Positions 1-7,146 of a stretch of DNA of 8,053 bases are shown one piece after another; the stretch's first letter is position 1; every line of letters starts with the position of its first letter. A program made the translations under genes and the position numbers. The notes under the pieces were generated by a model. That model was given only the letters and a program-made list of their open reading frames with translations. It had not been told where the DNA came from and did not search any database. Origin of the DNA: Planctomycetota bacterium (GTDB lineage Bacteria > Planctomycetota > Planctomycetia > Planctomycetales > Planctomycetaceae); assembly GCA_003669575.1 (NCBI GenBank), contig QWOR01000131.1, forward strand, positions 1 through 8,053, in the 5' to 3' direction.

Positions 1-2
1 CG

Positions 3-1130
3 GTGCTGACGGTGTTTGTGGGGGTCATTCAACAGGCGATGGAAAAGGGGCTGAGCATCGCGCATACGGTGCTGATTCTCCCCTATATCATCCCCAGCAT
101 GCTGCCTTTCACGATTCCGGCGGCACTGTTGATGACGGTCTGCCTGGTCTATGGACGCCTCTCGGGTGATCACGAAGTCACCGCCGCCAAGTCGGGTGGA
201 ATCAGCGTCATGACGCTGCTCTGGCCGGCGTTGATACTGGGGGGGCTGCTCAGCGGGTTATCGCTGTTTCTGACAGATCAAGTGATCCCCTGGGCGGAAA
301 CGCAGATCGAGAAGACGATCGTCCGCGCGATGGAAGATATTCTCTATGAGAAGCTGCGATCCGGGAACGGGTTTCGAGACCCCAAGAACGGGATCTCGAT
401 CACGGTGGAAAGTGTCGAGGGCCAGGAACTGATCCGCCCGATTATCGTGGTTCGTACCCGCCGGAAGGGAAACAATCCGGAGCGAACAATCACCTTGCGA
501 GCCGAATCAGCATCGATCCAGTTGCAGAACCGCGACCGCAGCGTGGTGGTGATTGTCCGTGCTCGAAACATCTACAGCTCGTTGTCCGATCATCAGAGCC
601 TGCGTGACAATTCCGAGAAGGTGTTCTCGTTTCCGTGGCAGGCCGAGGCTCGCAGTTTGAAGGCTCGGTATCTGGCGGTCTCCGAAATCGATGCCGAAAT
701 GAAGAAGGTCAACCGCGAAAGGATCGAAGCGCGAGATCGTCAATTTGTGGAGTCCGCCATGGCTTTGACTCTGGGGCAGTATGACACCCTGGTCAGTCCA
801 ACGTTGAGCGGACAGGCCAAGCTGGTGGAACGGACAGCCTGGTACAACAAACTCTTCACAGAGAAGCACAGCCGGATTGCTCTCGCATTCAGCTGTTTCT
901 TCTTCGTCCTGTTAGGCGGACCGTTTGCGATCTGGCAGGGGAAGAAGGAGTTTCTGACGACGTTCCTGTTCTGTTTCGCCCCGATCGTGGGGATTTACTA
1001 TCCGATGATCATGGGAATGATGACGCAGTCGAAACTCGGGACAATCCACCCGATGCTGGGGATGTGGCTTGCGAACATCATTCTGGGAGTTGCCGCGATG
1101 CTGGTTCTGCGGCGCGTGGTCAGGTATTAA
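3..1130 (+). CDS. LptF/LptG-family permease, 5' end outside window
   Basis: This is a probable inner-membrane permease subunit of the Lpt lipopolysaccharide exporter (YjgP/YjgQ family), which with the LptB ATPase extracts LPS from the inner membrane. What is visible fits the family layout. Hydrophobic segments lie near residues 22-50 and 68-90, followed by a large polar extracytoplasmic domain (about 95-285) and three closing membrane spans (about 291-311, 317-338, 350-370). The segment around residues 32-66, with LPFTIPAALL then VYGRLSGDHEVTAAKSGGIS, closely resembles the conserved N-terminal part of LptF/G proteins. The frame is already open at the window edge and the first transmembrane helix is incomplete, so roughly 20-30 residues are missing upstream; the GTG at position 3 is probably an internal valine. 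The stop is TAA at 1128-1130. I cannot tell LptF from LptG. No terminator is evident before the next gene, 180 bases away. Confidence 0.88.
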   Translation: MLTVFVGVIQQAMEKGLSIAHTVLILPYIIPSMLPFTIPAALLMTVCLVYGRLSGDHEVTAAKSGGISVMTLLWPALILGGLLSGLSLFLTDQVIPWAETQIEKTIVRAMEDILYEKLRSGNGFRDPKNGISITVESVEGQELIRPIIVVRTRRKGNNPERTITLRAESASIQLQNRDRSVVVIVRARNIYSSLSDHQSLRDNSEKVFSFPWQAEARSLKARYLAVSEIDAEMKKVNRERIEARDRQFVESAMALTLGQYDTLVSPTLSGQAKLVERTAWYNKLFTEKHSRIALAFSCFFFVLLGGPFAIWQGKKEFLTTFLFCFAPIVGIYYPMIMGMMTQSKLGTIHPMLGMWLANIILGVAAMLVLRRVVRY

Positions 1131-1297
1131 ATGCCGATGCAACTCCTGTGGAAGACCGCGTCGTCAGCCTCGGGCAGAAGGATGCAGCCTTTCGCGAGGT
1201 ACGAGTTTTTCAGCAGCCGGGTGTGTCGTGGGTGATCGGGTGAGCCCATTCTGACGAGCCGATCCTGTTCGGGAGTGGCGCCCTGTTTCATCCCCTC

Positions 1298-1301
1298 GGA
1301 G
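1298..1301 (+). promoter_or_regulatory. Shine-Dalgarno site (GGAG) of the SGNH hydrolase gene
   Basis: GGAG lies nine bases before the ATG at 1311. It is one of the clearer ribosome-binding signals in the window and supports that ATG as the start. The rest of the 1131-1310 gap shows no convincing promoter, RNA gene or small reading frame. Confidence 0.55.
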
Positions 1302-1310
1302 TGATAGAAT

Positions 1311-2282
1311 ATGCTCAGGTCCTACGTGTTCGTTGTAGTGGCTGCGATGTTACTGACACCACAGCTGGATGCGGTGGAACCGAACAGGAAGCCTGCTCCG
1401 TTGACCGGAGCGGCATCGCTGGCTGGTAAACGTGTCATGGTTCTGGGGGACAGTGTCACTCAGGATGGACGTTACCTCAGCTATGTGGAGTATTACCTGC
1501 AGAAGCAGAACCCCTCACTGAACTTTGACATCATCAATGCCGGACTGGCCAGCGAGACGACCTCGGGATTGACTGAAGAGGGACATCCGGGACCGAGGCC
1601 GTGTATTCACGATCGACTCGATCGGGCTTTGGCGGATATCAAACCGGAACTGGTGATTGCTTGTTACGGGATGAACGACGGGATCTATAAGCCGCTGAGC
1701 AAGGAACGCGAGGAAGCGTTTCATAACGGGATCATGTGGCTGGTCGAGAAGTGCCTGGCCACGGGAGCTGAAGTCATCCTCGTGACACCTCCGGCATTCG
1801 ATGTCGACTGCCAGGGGGGAGTGAAGGCTTCGGGGTTCGACTATAATTCGGTGCTCGATGTTTATGCCGACTGGGAACTGAAGACACGGCCGGGTGGGGC
1901 CACGGTCATCGACTTGCATATTCCGATGAGCAAGCAGGTCAAGCCCTGCCGTGAAGCGGGGCATCCGCTGCACAACCACGGAGATGGCGTGCACCCGGCG
2001 GACATGGGGCACTTCGTCATTGCCCAGGCCATCATGCAGGGACTGGCGATGCCGCTGCCCGAGGGAGACCTGGCAAAGCAGATGGCCGAGGCGCAAGCCG
2101 ATCCGCTCTACCAGCTGGTCCGCAAGCGGCAGTCTGCCCGCGGGAACGGGTGGTTGCACTACATCGGCTTTACACGGGTCAACAAGACCACCGAGCCTCA
2201 TCTCAACGACATTCAGGTGATCGAAGCCCAGGCCGCTGAAGATCAGAAAGCGATCGATGCTCTCCGTCAACCAAAGCGATAA
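1311..2282 (+). CDS. Secreted SGNH/GDSL-family hydrolase
   Basis: This is an SGNH-superfamily esterase or lipase-like hydrolase (323 aa), probably exported. Residues 1-21 form a signal peptide: a short basic start (MLRS), a hydrophobic core and a likely cleavage after Ala21. Block I is GDSVT at 46-50, with Ser48 as the predicted nucleophile. Block II is the Gly at 78 in INAGLASET, block III is GMND at 120-123 (oxyanion Asn122), and block V is DGVH at 225-228, giving the Asp225 and His228 of the catalytic triad. All four family blocks are present in order with normal spacing, so the enzyme should be active. The natural substrate cannot be read from sequence; in planctomycetes such proteins are often linked to acetylated polysaccharides or sialate/acyl esters, which is only inference here. 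It is read in the same direction as the upstream permease but is probably a separate unit. It converges on the YdjC-like gene. Confidence 0.9.
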   Translation: MLRSYVFVVVAAMLLTPQLDAVEPNRKPAPLTGAASLAGKRVMVLGDSVTQDGRYLSYVEYYLQKQNPSLNFDIINAGLASETTSGLTEEGHPGPRPCIHDRLDRALADIKPELVIACYGMNDGIYKPLSKEREEAFHNGIMWLVEKCLATGAEVILVTPPAFDVDCQGGVKASGFDYNSVLDVYADWELKTRPGGATVIDLHIPMSKQVKPCREAGHPLHNHGDGVHPADMGHFVIAQAIMQGLAMPLPEGDLAKQMAEAQADPLYQLVRKRQSARGNGWLHYIGFTRVNKTTEPHLNDIQVIEAQAAEDQKAIDALRQPKR

Positions 2283-2309
2283 ACGACGGTCTCATCTCTG
2301 GAATTCACA

Positions 2310-2342
2310 CACGAGCCGAGGTCTTTCCGACCTCGGCTTGTG
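2310..2342. terminator. Bidirectional terminator-like hairpin between convergent genes
   Basis: The 14-base arm at 2310-2323 pairs with 2329-2342 around a five-base loop (TTTCC). All pairs are Watson-Crick except one G-U. The hairpin sits in the 86-base gap between the stop of the rightward SGNH gene and the stop of the leftward YdjC-like gene, where a shared terminator is expected. No T-run follows it on either strand, so it is not a textbook intrinsic terminator. Confidence 0.7.
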
Positions 2343-2368
2343 CATTGATCGTGTGAGTTCCGGCCAGC

Positions 2369-3307
2369 TCACCGGGTTTTCTGCATGGCGTGGAACTGCC
2401 TCCAGGTAATAAGTTCGATGTTGTGCTTCTTGATTTCGTCGGCTATTTTCGGGTCGATAAAGATCAGACGGTCACCGTCACGTCGTTCCCAGCTGTCGGT
2501 GATGGCTCGTAATTCTTCATTGGCCACGCCGCAGTGAATGATCAGCTGGGTGACGCCCGGCTTGAGTTCGCGAAGTGCCCGGTAATAACTGGCTTCACGT
2601 TCCTGGTGAGTTTCGCCGCCATAGAACTGGGCCAGACCATCGAGGACCGGTAACCCATTCTTTCGCAAAGCCGCAGCGAGAGTGGCACCCGCTTCGTTGA
2701 AGGCCTCGTACTCCTTGCGAGTTTCTTCGTTATCGAGAAACAGAATCGGCAGACCGGCTTCAATCCCGACACGGGCGTAGACCTCAATGATGTCGGCACG
2801 GCAGACGAGCGACCCCATATGGGTGTCGAGGTGAGTCACCGGAATTCCGAGCTTGCGGGCCTTGGCGATCTGGGCTTTCAGTTCGATTTCCACTTCGGAG
2901 GCCTTGGCGTTGCCTGCTACCTGGGACACGTTATCCCACAGGAAGCCGTCCGGGTCGACAAGGCTGGGGACCTGATCAAGGGGAGCGACAGGGCCCCAGC
3001 GAAAATCGTCCCATTCAGAATTGAGAGTCAGGTGGAGGCCAAAGTCCTTCTCGGGGTGCTCCTTGGCATACTTGGCGATTTCGACCACCCAGGGGCACGG
3101 CATCATGATGCTGGCCGAATTGACGACGCCCTTCTCCATCGATTCGATTGTGCCGACATTCACGGAGTGCGACATCCCGGCGTCATCCGCGTGAATGATC
3201 AGATACTTTTTCTCGGGGTCGAATTTGATCATTTCGGCAGCCACCATGGGGAGGCACGTGATCACAAGTGTTGCCAAAGTCAGACAAGCCAGAGTCGAAC
3301 GAATCAT
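2369..3307 (-). CDS. Exported YdjC/ChbG-like carbohydrate deacetylase
   Basis: This 312-aa protein belongs to the YdjC/ChbG family, metal-dependent enzymes related to polysaccharide deacetylases; ChbG removes an acetyl group from chitooligosaccharides. Visible motifs are HADDAG at 39-44, where the Asp pair supplies the catalytic base and a metal ligand, GLHLTL at 90-95, THLDTHMG at 158-165 (His159, Asp161 and His163 are candidate metal or active-site residues) and IIHCG at 256-260. Residues 1-24 form a signal peptide with a probable cut after Ala24, so it acts outside the cytoplasm, unlike E. coli ChbG. The ATG start is supported by GAAGG seven bases upstream on the minus strand. A 117-base gap separates it from the upstream hypothetical gene, so it may have its own promoter. 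The exact sugar substrate is unknown. Confidence 0.87.
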   Translation of the reverse strand: MIRSTLACLTLATLVITCLPMVAAEMIKFDPEKKYLIIHADDAGMSHSVNVGTIESMEKGVVNSASIMMPCPWVVEIAKYAKEHPEKDFGLHLTLNSEWDDFRWGPVAPLDQVPSLVDPDGFLWDNVSQVAGNAKASEVEIELKAQIAKARKLGIPVTHLDTHMGSLVCRADIIEVYARVGIEAGLPILFLDNEETRKEYEAFNEAGATLAAALRKNGLPVLDGLAQFYGGETHQEREASYYRALRELKPGVTQLIIHCGVANEELRAITDSWERRDGDRLIFIDPKIADEIKKHNIELITWRQFHAMQKTR

Positions 3308-3424
3308 TGAACCGCCTTCAAGAGAACACGCTGAGCACGAGGCTCAAAACAAGAACACTGGGAAACATCAGTCTGTCGTATCCAGTCCCACATCGCCAAC
3401 GCGAGTCCATCGGCATCTCGACCA

Positions 3425-4054
3425 CTAAACACTCAGCTCCATTTCCAGAAACAGATAGGGCGTTTTCTCATACGCCACCTTCATCTTCTGGAGTGTGTCC
3501 CATCGAGTACTGTGGTGAGGGCGTTCGAACTCGGGTGCTGCCTCGGCGAGGTTGATGAGGTGGTCCTTGCGGATCAGCATCGCTCGAATCTTGCGAGTCC
3601 GGATCTCCCCGACAGATTCACTGGTGAGGCTGATGAGATACCTCGCCGAGGTCACGGGAAGTTTCAAATCTCTTTTTAGAGCCCCTTCGGCAAACTTCTC
3701 GCTGAGCTCATTCAGGATCTGGTTCAAGTAGAACCAGTAGTCCTCCTGGGCCAGTGGCAGAAATGGACTCACAGCTGTGGTCTGCCGGGCAGCGGCGAGC
3801 ACCTCCTCGACGGCGGCCTGGTTCATGAAGACATCCTCACACGGCTTCTCCATGAGAGTCCTGATGGTGAGGCGGCCGTCTTCGATGATGTTGAGCGTGA
3901 AGTTCAGTCGATTGAGAAAGTCCCGCTTCTGCCAGGCGCGACGAGCCCGCCAGCGTCCGATCGCCAACCCCAGAAATGCGAACAGAGCTGCCACCGTCAG
4001 CTTGGAACTGTGCTCGCGGATATGTTGCAGCAGCTCTTCAAGAATGGGGGGCAT
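3425..4054 (-). CDS. Membrane-anchored protein of unknown function
   Basis: I do not recognise this 209-aa protein. Residues about 18-34 form one hydrophobic segment followed by a basic cluster (RWRARRAWQKR), predicting a single N-terminal membrane anchor with the rest in the cytoplasm. The remaining 170 residues look soluble and mostly helical, with many charged residues; there is no Cys-rich motif, nucleotide-binding loop or obvious catalytic signature. A stretch near 105-112 is aromatic (EDYWFYLN). Normal codon use, a clean ATG and an end that does not collide with neighbours suggest a real gene, although no strong ribosome-binding site is visible. It lies 93 bases after the haem-protein gene on the same strand and could be cotranscribed with it, but nothing in the sequence assigns a shared job. 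Confidence 0.75.
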   Translation of the reverse strand: MPPILEELLQHIREHSSKLTVAALFAFLGLAIGRWRARRAWQKRDFLNRLNFTLNIIEDGRLTIRTLMEKPCEDVFMNQAAVEEVLAAARQTTAVSPFLPLAQEDYWFYLNQILNELSEKFAEGALKRDLKLPVTSARYLISLTSESVGEIRTRKIRAMLIRKDHLINLAEAAPEFERPHHSTRWDTLQKMKVAYEKTPYLFLEMELSV

Positions 4055-4078
4055 CTGGGGGAGTGCTTTGCTGTTGAG

Positions 4079-4097
4079 GCATCCTGGGGTGGGATGC
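4079..4097 (-). terminator. Small hairpin between haem-protein and hypothetical genes
   Basis: GCATCC pairs perfectly with GGATGC across a seven-base loop, just downstream of the haem-protein gene on the minus strand. It could be an attenuator, an mRNA-end structure or chance. There is no T-run after it, so termination is unproven. Confidence 0.25.
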
Positions 4098-4147
4098 AGA
4101 CTGGATTCAACTCGTATGGCCCACTGGACTGTCCTGTTCCGACAGAA

Positions 4148-5968
4148 TCACTGACCATCGACGACTTGGAACTGTCCACTCGTCCCCTCGGGGCGAGTCA
4201 GCTCAAGACGCAACTCAGATTCGGGACGTGCTGTGGTATCGACGCGGATCGTCAGCGTCTGGCGACCAGCTGCCAGATCAACCGTGGCTCCAGCGGGCGA
4301 GTTTACCGATTCCTTTCCAAGCCAGACGTGCAGGCCGTTGGTTGAATCAAAGTTCAAGGTGGCGGGGCCAGCCTCGACGACCTCGATCTCACCCTGCAGG
4401 TAGAACACTTTCGATTTCAGGCGAACGGCGATTTCATCGAGTGGCAGAGTTCCGTTGACGAGTGAGTAGGCGGAGCCCCAGAGACCTTGAGCGAGCACTT
4501 CGGTCTCAAAGATCACGAGGTTCGGGATCTCCGCGAGAAGTTCTGGCTTCGCATTCACCAGGACCCGCCAGCGCTGGAATCGCTGGGTCGATCGGACCGC
4601 ATAGGTCCCGGGCTTACCCAGCTCGGACAGAAACTTGAGCAGGTCGAGAGTTTCACTTTCCGTCAGCAATGTCGGAAGCCCTTTGGGCATCAGCGACTTC
4701 CCCTCGATCTCCTCATCGATCTCGCTGATCGGGATCTCGACCAGCTGGCTCTCGGTATTTCGCAGCACGAGTTTCTGGTCGGTTCGGTCGACTGTGATGC
4801 CCTGGAAGATACGGCCTTCCAGAGTGGTGACAGTCCGAGTAATGAATGCCTCTTTAATCTGAGCATCGGGGTCGAAGAGTGCCGTAACCAAGTACTCCAT
4901 TGGAGAGTTGGCTCCGACGGGTGTCAGGTCAGGGCCGATCTGTCCCCCGGCTTTGTTGACGGCGTGGCACTTCGTACAGCTGAGGTCGCTGCGGCGGAAG
5001 ACCTGCTCACCGCGAGCAGAATTGCCTTTCTCAGTGGCCGCAGCTGCGAGAGCAGTGACTTGCTCGGGGGTGAGCTTCACGGGCTTGGCACTGACGCCTG
5101 CTTGAGGGGCCAGCACGTCGAGAAGGCCCGGATCGCTGCGGCCCTCTGAGTAGACGCGACGCAGACAAAGCTTGGCGACATCCTGCGGGAGAGGTGTCGA
5201 TTTCAGCGCCAGCCCGAGCTGCTCGGCGCCGCCTTCGCGAGCCAGCATCGAATCGATGATCGGGCCAGGGTCATCCTCAGGGGTTGTCGACTTGAGCACC
5301 TGAGCGGCAGCCTGTGCACTCGCGACCAGATCTATCCCGGCGAGCGTATCCACGCCGACCGTTCGATTGTGGTAAGACTGCCCAGAGGCCAGCAGCTCGT
5401 TCGCGATTCCTTTCGCAGCTGCGGGATCGACGGCGACGAGTGCCGACACGGCTGCGGTACGGATGGCATCGCTGCTCTTGTCGGATCGGGCGATCTGAAC
5501 GAGCGGGGGAGATGTCCCTGGATCCTTCCAGGCGTGAGCGAGTTCGATGGCTCGCAACTGGAGTCGGTCATCAGTGGAGACCGCAGGATCGAGCAGACGA
5601 CCTAGTGCCTCGCGATTGGCGGGCAAGGTCTTGCGGTTGAGGGCCGCATCCTTCAGCCAGAGGAGAGCCTGCTGTCGCAATTCGGGAGCATAGGCCTTCT
5701 CGTCGAGAGCCTGTTCAAATACATAGGCGAGATCATGCTCGTTCCCTCGCGAGCAGACCATCTCTACAACACTGTGCAATCGGGCGGGAGGGACCTTGCC
5801 GCTCTTCAGAAGCTTGAGTACCGAGCCCGCTGCTGATGGAGGATCAGCTGCGCACACCGTTGTTGCGCTGAAAGCCAGCCATAGCAAGCCGAGAATGCAC
5901 AGAGAGTTTCGCAGAAATCTGTTCAATCGAGCATCCACTTCCAAGACACGAAATCGTCCCCGTGTCAT
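4148..5968 (-). CDS. Exported planctomycete-type haem-binding c-type cytochrome with HEAT-like repeats
   Basis: From the ATG this protein has 606 residues. A signal-peptide core at about 21-39 (SLCILGLLWLAFSATTVCA) is preceded by a long n-region. Residues about 45-290 are alpha-helical HEAT-like repeats. The haem domain follows: CTKCH at 331-335 covalently binds haem, Gly-Pro-Asp (345-347) follows, and the Met in SLMPKGL (427) is the likely distal ligand. This matches the planctomycete 'putative haem-binding domain' family (TIGR02603). The last 150 residues are beta-rich, with a GLHVWLG segment and an LAAGRQTLTIRVD strand, possibly a carbohydrate- or ligand-binding module. Relatives often carry an N-terminal PVC-type dehydrogenase; none is present here, so it may partner a separate enzyme. 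The frame is also open to a GTG at 5995, adding nine residues. I prefer the ATG because the upstream codons add nothing to the signal peptide; neither start has a good ribosome-binding site. Confidence 0.86.
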   Translation of the reverse strand: MTRGRFRVLEVDARLNRFLRNSLCILGLLWLAFSATTVCAADPPSAAGSVLKLLKSGKVPPARLHSVVEMVCSRGNEHDLAYVFEQALDEKAYAPELRQQALLWLKDAALNRKTLPANREALGRLLDPAVSTDDRLQLRAIELAHAWKDPGTSPPLVQIARSDKSSDAIRTAAVSALVAVDPAAAKGIANELLASGQSYHNRTVGVDTLAGIDLVASAQAAAQVLKSTTPEDDPGPIIDSMLAREGGAEQLGLALKSTPLPQDVAKLCLRRVYSEGRSDPGLLDVLAPQAGVSAKPVKLTPEQVTALAAAATEKGNSARGEQVFRRSDLSCTKCHAVNKAGGQIGPDLTPVGANSPMEYLVTALFDPDAQIKEAFITRTVTTLEGRIFQGITVDRTDQKLVLRNTESQLVEIPISEIDEEIEGKSLMPKGLPTLLTESETLDLLKFLSELGKPGTYAVRSTQRFQRWRVLVNAKPELLAEIPNLVIFETEVLAQGLWGSAYSLVNGTLPLDEIAVRLKSKVFYLQGEIEVVEAGPATLNFDSTNGLHVWLGKESVNSPAGATVDLAAGRQTLTIRVDTTARPESELRLELTRPEGTSGQFQVVDGQ

Positions 5969-6057
5969 TGTAAGCCAGCAGAGGACCTCGGTCACTCAAT
6001 CGGATGATCGAGGCGCGGGCGAAGTATGTCACTGCACCGGAAATTCGACCTGCGAAT

Positions 6058-7146
6058 TTACCGAAATGGTAGTCTGGGTGCGGAATCGACCAAGTGCTGC
6101 GCGAACTTGCGACCGGTGACCGACATCGGACGTTCCGTGAGCAAATCCCGCTCGACCCAAGATTCATCCGCCTTTAGACGATCGGCAGCCTCGCCGCACA
6201 GATGGGCTATGTAACAGCGCAAATCGATGCGGTAGCGAGTGACGGAGTGCTTGATCTGCATCGACGGGTAGACCTCGGCGATGGCGAGGCCATACTCGTT
6301 CTGGAGATGAGTCGTGACCAGACGGGTATGGCGAGTTTCATTTTGCTCGCCGGGCTCGCAGGCGAACCGGGGAAAATCCCAGAGCCCGGCCCAGCGTTCC
6401 TGTGTCCCGCGTCGACGGATGAAGACCCGGTTCCCCGCGATGACGGCGACGGTCAACTCCGTCACATCGGTCACATCGGGACGAGAGGCCTTGCGGGGGA
6501 TCTCGTGCTGTGTGGAGGATTCCAGTGCACGACAGACCGTCTTCAGAGGGCAACGCGGGCAATCGGGCGATTTTGGTGTACAGATCATCGAACCGAGGTC
6601 CATCAGGGCCTGGTTGAAGTCCCCGACCTCCTTCGTGGGCAGGATCGATTCGGCGAAGGACCACATCGTCTGCTGCCCCTGTGAATTCCGGGGGTCATCG
6701 CTGTAGCCGAGTAACCGGCAGTACAGCCGCAATGTGTTGGCCTCAACGATCGGAGCTCGCTGACCAAACGCGAAGGAGGCGACTGCTCCCGCAACGTAGC
6801 GCCCGATGCCGGGAAGTTCCTGTAAGCCGGCCAGGGTATCAGGGAATCGGCCCTGGTACCGGTCGCAAATGACTTGCGCTGCCTTTCGCAGGTTGCGTCC
6901 GCGACTGTAATAGCCGAGTCCCTCCCACAACCGGAGAACCTCTTCTTCCGAAGAGTTCGCCAATGATTCCACATCGGGGAATCGGGCCAGGAATCGTTCA
7001 TAATAGGGACGTACCGCAGCGACGGTCGTCTGCTGCAGCATGATTTCGCTGATCCAGATCCGGTAGGGATCATGGGTCTCTCGCCAGGGCAACTCGCGGC
7101 CGAAACGTGCAAACCAGCGAGGTAGCTCGCGTTGAATGGTTTTCAC
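6058..7146 (-). CDS. mutY: A/G-specific adenine glycosylase (MutY), from internal GTG
   Basis: MutY removes adenine mispaired with 8-oxoguanine, starting base-excision repair that prevents G-to-T mutations. Starting at GTG 7146 gives 362 residues, close to the 350 of E. coli MutY, and nothing upstream of it resembles MutY. Numbers here are from that GTG. LPWRE and WISEIMLQQT carry the catalytic Glu34 (E. coli Glu37). The helix-hairpin-helix is LPGIGRYVAGAV at 111-122, and Tyr117 matches the catalytic Tyr of Geobacillus MutY. The four cysteines of the 4Fe-4S cluster are Cys189, 196, 199 and 205 (spacing C-x6-C-x2-C-x5-C). The Nudix-like C-terminal domain begins near 230 and includes AGLWDFPRF. 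Two oddities: Glu135 in VEANT replaces the usual catalytic Asp, and the Phe-Ser-His recognition loop reads Val-Thr-Arg (302-304). The stop is TAA. The haem-protein gene begins about 90 bases downstream on the same strand. Confidence 0.82.
   Translation of the reverse strand: MKTIQRELPRWFARFGRELPWRETHDPYRIWISEIMLQQTTVAAVRPYYERFLARFPDVESLANSSEEEVLRLWEGLGYYSRGRNLRKAAQVICDRYQGRFPDTLAGLQELPGIGRYVAGAVASFAFGQRAPIVEANTLRLYCRLLGYSDDPRNSQGQQTMWSFAESILPTKEVGDFNQALMDLGSMICTPKSPDCPRCPLKTVCRALESSTQHEIPRKASRPDVTDVTELTVAVIAGNRVFIRRRGTQERWAGLWDFPRFACEPGEQNETRHTRLVTTHLQNEYGLAIAEVYPSMQIKHSVTRYRIDLRCYIAHLCGEAADRLKADESWVERDLLTERPMSVTGRKFAQHLVDSAPRLPFR

Noticed and set aside
1515..2270. Long open frame (251 codons) on the minus strand opposite the SGNH hydrolase
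   Set aside because: It lies wholly inside a gene with all catalytic blocks intact, and its translation has no recognisable domain; it is a mirror of codon bias.
2819..3310. 163-codon plus-strand frame opposite the YdjC-like gene
   Set aside because: It is fully antisense to a gene with clear metal-binding motifs and a signal peptide, and the peptide has no recognisable features.
3332..3346. Hairpin TGAGC-ACGAG-GCTCA in the gap upstream of the YdjC-like gene
   Set aside because: Only five pairs, no T-run and no riboswitch-like context; too weak to call.
4487..5149. 220-codon plus-strand frame opposite the haem protein
   Set aside because: It is antisense to the HEAT-like, CxxCH and following haem-domain coding, and its translation resembles no family.
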